DNA of 64,000 nt, from NCBI GenBank assembly GCA_947311845.1, contig CAMZMU010000069.1:9417875-9481874 (forward strand), read 5' to 3'. This document shows positions 57,201 to 64,000 of the stretch, in pieces. The notes below the pieces were generated by a model that saw only the letters and a program-made list of their open reading frames with translations, searched no databases and had not been told where the DNA came from. Positions within the stretch are counted from its first letter, which is position 1. Each line of letters begins with the position of its first letter. Both the position numbers and the translations under genes were made by a program. The stretch is from Poa pratensis. Its lineage: Eukaryota; Streptophyta; Magnoliopsida; Poales; Poaceae.

Positions 57201-58313
57201 GATTTGAAGAACCGAGCGCGAAGAGATCTAAGAAATACGACTTCAGATTTGAAGGATAGCGAGTCGAAATTCTTGCTGCACGGTTGATGAAAAGAGTTGT
57301 GGTTTCCCGGGATGGAAAGGTATTGGGGAGATCTTCAACAAAGTTTCAGGTTCCGTCACGATTCGAGATGATCTTAGTCGTCAAACCAACGAAATACGAT
57401 TTCGCTGATTAGGGTTTCGGTGCAACGAAAAGGGGAACAGAGATGCCGGCAGCTACAGAGGTTTATATAGGCCAAGGGTCGGTGGAATAGATTGGCCTCG
57501 AAGTTATGAACGCGTAGGATCAAGCGGATCCGGATTTGGAGTTATATTTGTCAAGATATTTGCGTTTAAGTGGAAAGGATTTAGAAAACTGAAAATTTTC
57601 TGAAACTACCATCGGGTTCGAACCTGGTTCGACTCGGCTGGCTCGGCTGGCTATACGCGCACGAGTTGGGCTGGGTTTTGGCCCAACTAGCTCGGCCGGC
57701 TGATTTTTTTTTGTTTTAAAATATTTTTCTTTATTCTTTTTACTGTTTTCTTCATAACTTTTGATTTTGAAGTCCAAATCAACTCAAACCAGTTTCTAAA
57801 TTTTTTGAAAAATCAAGACCTATCTTCTAGAACTTTCAAATACACTTTTCCAAAACTTTTCAAAATTCGAATTTAAAAAAAATTGCATATTTGCTTGTTT
57901 GACACTTTTATGTCAATTAAAAAAATAGGATTTTAAATAAAATCATTTGTGGTTTAATAAAGTCAAATAAAATACCACAAATGTAAATATTCGAACATAA
58001 CTTATTTTAGACATATATTTTCAATAATATAAAATAATCAAATCAAACACACAAAAAATATAATAAAAAGGTTTGGCAATATTCTAGAAATCAAAAATAT
58101 TATATAGGGCATAATAAGGCCCATTCATATTATTTTACCAAATATGTTTTCAAGTGGAAATAATATTCCAACTTTTGAAATTTCAAATGCAAACAAGACA
58201 AGTAAAACATGAATGCATGCATGCTTTTTATTTTCAAGTAAAATACATAATAGTTTTCAAAAGTTTTAAATTTTTCTGATTTTTCAACCTTTTGAAAAAC
58301 CTGGGATGTTACA
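54209..58313 (-). mobile_element. Array LTR3
   Basis: 4105 bp, nearly identical to LTR2. Differences seen are mostly single bases in homopolymers ('accaccccttg' against 'accacccccttg', one A less near 57879) plus 'cccatggcc' for 'cccacggcc'. Confidence 0.9.
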
Positions 58314-58479
58314 GACTACCACCCTTAAAAGGAATCTCGTCCCCGAGATTCGAGAAGGCTAGCAAAAGGTTGTGACGAGGGTATCTGGGTGGCTACCACC
58401 CTTAAAAGGAATTCGTGTTGGTAGTAAAAATTATAGTGACAATTATTACAACCTTAGCACCTTTACGTGGACTCTGGTC

Positions 58480-58998
58480 CTACTTGGCTAAGCTTCTCAT
58501 GAAGTCTCTCTGAGTGTCTTCGTTTCTAGTCTTACACTGATATCTGGTCTGCTTCTTATCTGGTGTAGTGAGCGTGACCACTTTGCTGGCTTGATCAATC
58601 TGACCATCATATTTGGACATCCAGTCCTTGCCTATGATTATATCAAAGCCTTGTAGGTCCAGCACAAACAACTCGCTTGGAAAATTGTCTGTCTCAATTC
58701 TCAAGGTCATGTTTTGGCATATAGTGTTTGCTTGCATCTTTCCTTCTGTAGAGCTTACTCTGATGGGTCTTCTAAGTCCTCGATTGGGGATCTTATTTTT
58801 ACTCACAAAGCCTTTTGATATGAATGAATGTGTTGCTTCAGTATCAAAGAGTACTAAGGCAGGATAGGAGTTGATCAGCAATCCTTCAATAATTGGGTCT
58901 GGTTTCTTGAGAACTCTCTCCATGTTTACAGAGAACACATGTCCCTTTCGGAACTGAATTGGCTTGGTCCCATTACTAATCTTCTTTTCTGGACAGCT
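58480..58998 (-). CDS. Array unit 3: retropepsin-like domain (DTE)
   Basis: Same as in unit 1, with the DTE substitution; in frame with gag beyond the TGA at 58999-59001. Confidence 0.85.
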   Translation of the reverse strand, partial: SCPEKKISNGTKPIQFRKGHVFSVNMERVLKKPDPIIEGLLINSYPALVLFDTEATHSFISKGFVSKNKIPNRGLRRPIRVSSTEGKMQANTICQNMTLRIETDNFPSELFVLDLQGFDIIIGKDWMSKYDGQIDQASKVVTLTTPDKKQTRYQCKTRNEDTQRDFMRSLAK

Positions 58999-59988
58999 TC
59001 AGGAATAGTGTCCCATTTTTTTGCATTTGAAACACTCTACCAAGCTGAGGTCCTTCCTGTTGGGTTTGGCGTGGAGATTATGGCTACTGTTTTCTTCCAT
59101 AAGGTGCTCATCTCCGAGGTCATAAACCTCTTCAGTATGGGCTGGGCTATGGTGTCCATGGTGGATGTGGTGGTCATTTTCTTCATGGAAGTCATGTACA
59201 TTATGACAATGGTGGTTACTGTCTTCATGAGGGTTGGACTCAAAATGAACATGTTCTTCATGTGAAGTGTGCCATTCCTGCTGGGATGCTGAGTGATGGT
59301 TCTCCAATTTTTGCTTTTGTTTCTTGTTTGCAAATTGCTTCAATTTGCTTTCCAAGACTACAGCTTGATCAACAAGTGACTGGTAGTCAGGAGTATAGGC
59401 AACTGTCAATAGAATAGATAGTTCGCCATCCAGACCATTTAGAAACCTCTTCCTTTTCTTGGCATCTGTATCAACATCATCCAGTGCGTAGCGCGCCAGA
59501 TTATTGAACTCATTCATGTATTCAATTACATTTCGGTCGCCTTGTCGAAGGTCGAAAAATTCCTCTCTCTTCAGTTTCATCACTCCTGATGAAATATGTG
59601 CAGCACGGAATCCTTCTTGGAACAAATCCCATGTCATCTCTTCAATGGGGTAAGTGATTTGGTAGCTATCCCACCAGTCTGCTGCAGGTCGTTCTAGTAG
59701 ATGTGCTGCGAATCTAACCTTCTCAGCATCTGTGCATCCAATGGTCACTAAATCCTTAGTTACTGAACGTAGCCAATCATCAGCCAAAATAGGTTCAGAA
59801 GTTCTTGAGAACTTCGTTGGTCGAAGCTTTAAGAATTTGATCAGCATATCCATTTGAGATGGAGGTGGTGCAAGAATGTCCTTGTTGTCTTCTTGTTTTT
59901 GGTTCATCAGCAGGCTCATCGGGTTCTGTGCTTCTAATAGTTGAATTGCATTTGTCTTCTCATCAATGTTGGGGCTTTGGCGAGGCAT
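58999..59988 (-). CDS. Array unit 3: Gag ending inside its zinc knuckle
   Basis: 329 codons, the same protein as unit 1 with intact His-rich linker and the same TGA after CFKCKKMGHYS. Confidence 0.9.
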   Translation of the reverse strand: MPRQSPNIDEKTNAIQLLEAQNPMSLLMNQKQEDNKDILAPPPSQMDMLIKFLKLRPTKFSRTSEPILADDWLRSVTKDLVTIGCTDAEKVRFAAHLLERPAADWWDSYQITYPIEEMTWDLFQEGFRAAHISSGVMKLKREEFFDLRQGDRNVIEYMNEFNNLARYALDDVDTDAKKRKRFLNGLDGELSILLTVAYTPDYQSLVDQAVVLESKLKQFANKKQKQKLENHHSASQQEWHTSHEEHVHFESNPHEDSNHHCHNVHDFHEENDHHIHHGHHSPAHTEEVYDLGDEHLMEENSSHNLHAKPNRKDLSLVECFKCKKMGHYS

Positions 59989-60539
59989 CTGTTTGGGTTT
60001 AGCATAGATGAGTAAAGGATAGAAAGATGCTAAGGAAGAATCCTACCCAACACAGCAGATCAAGGAAAATCATCTTACAAACAACATCTAACAAACAAAA
60101 ACAACAATCTAGTATTGTCATACAACCAAGTTCGTATGACAAGTACACTAACACGATATCGTTGTTCTATTTAAGTGGTGGTATCTAGTCTATCTCCTTC
60201 ACGAGTGCTTCAAGTTCTTCTTCAACTTTCTTCAAAATCTTCTAAGTGTTTGAGCTCTGAATCTGGATTCTTCAATAGTCTTCCATGCATGTAGTGCTTC
60301 GTGTTGACTTGTAGAATTGCATATGAAGCAGCAGACTCAGACTTTGGACATGGTTATCTAGAATAAGAAAAGAAATTTTCAGAATGTATGGAGTAGGTTA
60401 GAGTACAAGAGAGATAAAATGAAAAGTTTTGCTTTTAGAAAACTAGATAAAAATAGATTTCCAATCCTATGGTCAAAACCTATTTCTATCCAGACTTAGG
60501 GTTTCGAACCTACAGGCAACATAGTGCTCTGATACCATC

Positions 60540-61184
60540 TGTAGCGGACCTGCACTTAAAAATTGGCAAGATCCCTGTGTATAGTGCAAACCCCTGGATC
60601 GATTCATTTGCACACACAGTTTACGATGAATATCACAACAAAGTATCAATTATTACATGTGGATCCAGTACTTAGGAAAATATTCATTACAAATTGCATA
60701 GCATGAAGCTAGCTTTGAAAAAGTAAAGCAGCGGAAACATTATTCTTCAGTGAGTCTCCATCATCTTCATGTGCCACAGGCGAAACATGTTGGTTATAGA
60801 CTCGAAACCCTTAACAAAACACACTCGTCGTCTGAACAATCTGCAACAAATAAAAATTTGCAACAGAGTGGGTCAGAACCATTAAAAATAATGGATCTGG
60901 CAAGTGACACTATGTGGACACTTAGTGGAATAACTCTAATAACCTATATGCATATTTGGCTGGTGGAGTTCAAGGCTAATTTGCATAAAGCCAATTTTTC
61001 CTATCTCTTTATAAAACACTTTTCTTTTGTCAAAATTGGTATGGCATGAAAACCACCCCCTTGTCTATCTTTATTCAACCTTCAAAAATTTAACTTAAGA
61101 AATTGGAATGTTGGGAGCCTCGTTGACNNNNNNNNNNNNNATTTTTCTGATTTTTTAACCTTTTGAAAAACCTGGGATGTTACA
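60540..61184 (-). mobile_element. Array LTR4, mostly missing in an assembly gap
   Basis: Only 588 bp of one end (60540-61127) and 44 bp of the other (61141-61184) are present. By comparison with LTR2 and LTR3, about 3.5 kb is hidden behind 13 Ns. Confidence 0.9.
61128..61140. other. Assembly gap (13 N)
   Basis: Run of N whose length is a placeholder: the LTR pieces on either side are not adjacent in the other array units. Confidence 0.98.
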
Positions 61185-63396
61185 GACTACCACCCTTAAA
61201 AGGAATCTCGTCCCCGAGATTCGAGAAGGCTAGCAAAAGGTTGTTGACGAGGGTATCTGGGTGGCTACCACCCTTAAAAGGAATTCGTGTTGGTAGTAAA
61301 AATTATAGTGACAATATATTACAACTTAGCACCTTTACGTGGACTCTGGTCCTACTTGGCTAAGCTTCTCATGAATCTCTTCTGAGTGTCTTCGTTTCTA
61401 GTTTACACTGATATCTGATCTGCTTCTTATCTGGTGTAGTGAGCGTGACCACTGTGCGGCTTGATCAATCTGACCATCATATATTTGGACATCCTGTCCT
61501 TGCCTATGATTATATCAAGCCTTGTAGGTTCCAGCACAAACAACACGCTTGGAAAATTGTCTGTCTCAATTCTCAAGGTCCATGTTTTGGCATATAGTGT
61601 TTGCTTGCATCTTTCCTTCTGTAGAGCTACTCTGATGGGTCTTCTAAGTCTCGATTGGGGATCTTATTTTTACTCACAAAGCCTTTGATATGAATGAATG
61701 TGTTGCTTCAGAGTATCAAAGAGTACTAAGGCAGGATAGGAGATGATCAGCAATCCTTCAATAATTGGGTCTGGTTTCTTGAGAACTCTCTCCATGTTTA
61801 CAGAGAACACATGTCCCTTCGGAACTGAATTGGCTTGGTCCCATTACTAATCTTCTTTTCTGGACAGCTTCAGGAATAGTGTCCCATTTTTTTGCATTTA
61901 AACACTCTACCAAGCTGAGTCTCATCCTGTTGGGTTTGGCGTGGAGATTATGGCTACTGTTTTCTTCCATAAGGTGCTCATCTCCGAGGTCATAAAACCT
62001 CTTCAGTATGGGCTGGGCTATGGTGTCCATGGTGGATGTGGTGGTCATTTTCTTCATGGAAGTCATGTACATTATGACAATGGTGGTTACTGTCTTCATG
62101 AGGGTTGGACTCAAAATGAACAAGTTCTTCATGTGATGTGTGCCATTCCTGTGGGATGCTGAGTGATGGTTCTCCAATTTTTGCTTTTGTTTCTGTTTGC
62201 AAATTGCTTCAATTTGCTTTCCAAGACTACAGCTTGATCAACAAGTGACTGGTAGTCAGGAGTATAGGCAACTGTCCAATAGAATTGAGATAGTTCGCCA
62301 TCCAGACCATTAGAAACCTCTTCCTTTTCTTGGCATCTGTATCAAACATCATCCAGTGGCGTAGCGCGCCAGATTATTGAACACATTCATGTATTCAATT
62401 ACATTTTTCGTTCCCTTGTGTCGAAGGTCGAAATTCCTCTCTCTTCAGTTTCATCACTCCTGATGAAATATGTGCAGCACGGAATCCTTCTTGGAACAAA
62501 TCCCATGTCATCTCTTCAATGGGTAAGTGATTGGTTAGCTATCCCACAGTCTGCTGCAGTCGTTCTAGTAGATGTGCTGCGATCTAACCTTCACAGCACT
62601 GTCATCCAATGGTCACTAAATCCTTAGTTACTGACGTAGCCATCATCAGCCAAAATAGGTTCAGAAGTTCTTGAGAACTTCGTTGGTCGAAGCTTTAAGA
62701 ATTTGATCAGCATATCCATTTGAGATGGAGGTGGTGCAAGAATGTCCATTGTTGTCTTCTTGTTTTTGGTTCATAGCAGCTCTCGGGTTCTGTGTTCTAA
62801 TAGTTGAATTGCATTTGTCTTCTCAATCAATTTGGGGCTTTGGCGAGGCATCTGTTTGGGTTTAGCATAGATGAGTAAAGGATAGAAAGATGCTAAGAAG
62901 AATCCTACCCAACACAGCAGATCAAGGAAAATCATCTTACAAACAACATCTAACAAACAAAAACAAAACAATCAGTATGTCATACAACCAAGTTCGTATG
63001 ACAAAGTACACTAACACGATATCGTTGTTCTATTTAAGTGTGGTATCTTGTCTATCTCCTTCACGATGCTTCAAGTTCTTCTTCTATTTCTTCAAAATCT
63101 TCTAAGTGTTTGAGCTCTGAATCTGGATTCTTCAATAGTCTCCATGCATGTAGTGCTTCGTGTTGACTTGTAGCAATTGCATATGAAGCAGCAGACTCAG
63201 ACTTTGGACATGGTTATCTATAATAAGAAAAGAAATTTTCAGAATGTATGGAGTAGGTTAGAGTACAAGAGAGATAAAATGAAAAGTTTTGCTTTAGAAA
63301 ACTAGATAAAAAGATTTCCAATCCTATGGTCAAAAACCTATTTCTATCCAGACTTAGGGTTTCGAACCTACAGGCAACAAGTGCTCTGATACCATC
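61185..63396 (-). mobile_element. Array unit 4 internal region, indel-rich
   Basis: Co-linear with units 1-3 but carries dozens of single-base insertions and deletions scattered over 2.2 kb. Gag and protease are recognisable only in short pieces, for example the His-rich linker at 61990-62202 and the protease around 61480-61800, so no intact ORF is called. The shared TGA is at 61870-61872. The error pattern looks like unpolished long-read sequence more than evolutionary decay. Confidence 0.85.
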
Positions 63397-64000
63397 TGTA
63401 GCGGACCTGCACTTAAAAATTGGCAAGATCCCTGTGTATAGTGCAAACCCCTGGATCGATTCATTTGCACACACAGTTTACGATGAATATCACAACAAAG
63501 TATCAATTATTACATGTGGATCCAGTACTTAGGAAATATTCATTACAAATTGCATAGCATGAAGCTAGCTTTGAAAAAGTAAAGCAGCGGAGAACATTAT
63601 TCTTCAGTGAGTCTCCATCATCTTCATGTGCCACAGGCGAAACATGTTGGTTATAGACTCGAAACCCTTAACGAAAAACACTCGTCGTCTGAACAATCTG
63701 CAACAAATAAAAATTGCAACAGAGTGGGTCAGAACCATTAAAAATAATGGATCTGGCAAGTGACACTATGTGGACACTTAGTGGAATAACTCTAATAACC
63801 TATATGCATATTTGGCTGGTGGAGTTCAAGGCTAATTTGCATAAAGCCAATTTTTCCTATCTCTTTATAAAACACTTTTCTTTTGTCAAAATTGGTATGG
63901 CATGAAAACCACCCCCTTGTCTATCTTTATTCAACCTTCAAAAATTTAACTTAAGAAATTGGAATGTTGGGAGCCTCCGTTGACGTCCTTGATCAGCTGC
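63397..64000 (-). mobile_element. Array LTR5, cut by the window end
   Basis: First ~600 bp of another LTR copy (TGTAGCGGACCTGCACTT...), with a few single-base losses in its first 320 bp. The array therefore continues to the right. Confidence 0.9.

Larger units (their letters stand above)
58314..60539 (-). mobile_element. Array unit 3 internal region
   Basis: 2226 bp, the same layout and essentially the same sequence as unit 1. Confidence 0.9.

Overview
This is repeat-rich intergenic DNA from a large-genome pooid grass (wheat/barley/rye or oat type). The reasons are several LTR retrotransposons nested inside each other, LTRs of 1.4-5.3 kb with ends typical of that clade (TGATACGTC..., TGTAACATCCC...), a Helitron with grass-type termini, and scraps of host-like genes with GC-rich 5' exons. 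Nothing looks prokaryotic; there is no operon, tRNA, rRNA or CRISPR. Species and TE family names cannot be fixed without a database search.

Layout. 1-5625: a minisatellite built on the 12-bp palindrome CAGTTGCAACTG, split by a 4.13-kb minus-strand Helitron (637-4770) that carries its own 148-bp and 152-bp tandem repeats. 5700-15480: a minus-strand LTR retrotransposon (LTR 5714-7917) whose internal DNA is interrupted by a 5.26-kb solo LTR (9423-14679, TSD GTAAT). 15480-21383: a GC-rich/CA-rich stretch, a possible gene 5' exon, a ~500-bp tandem repeat, and a two-exon DEDDy 3'-5' exonuclease pseudogene (minus) whose intron is made of degenerate ~140-bp repeats. 21384-28632: a minus-strand solo LTR (TSD ATAAC) holding a second, truncated long-LTR element. 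28638-32088: a five-exon gene for a protein with two B3-like domains (plus), broken by one base in an A6 run; its second intron holds DNA that looks mitochondrial.

32089 to the end: a tandem array of one minus-strand Gypsy-type element in which neighbouring units share LTRs (LTR-int-LTR-int-LTR-int-LTR-gap-int-LTR, period ~6.33 kb). Each unit has a ~4.1-kb LTR and a 2.2-kb internal region coding only for Gag and a retropepsin-like domain, with no reverse transcriptase, RNase H or integrase. All units share a TGA codon inside the Gag zinc knuckle and a DTE in place of DTG/DSG in the protease. A 9.46-kb plus-strand Gypsy element (32102-41559, TSD ACCTG) sits 13 bp from the outer end of the first LTR; it also lacks pol but has gag-pro, a tRNA-Asp primer site and a broken extra ORF.

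Insertion order that can be read directly: minisatellite then Helitron; left retroelement then 5.26-kb solo LTR; solo LTR C then element D; array LTR1 then element A. Sequence quality is uneven: from the 13-N gap (61128-61140) to about 63.8 kb the fourth unit is full of single-base indels against the other units, and elsewhere many differences between copies are also 1-2 nt indels, so single-base frameshifts should be read with care.
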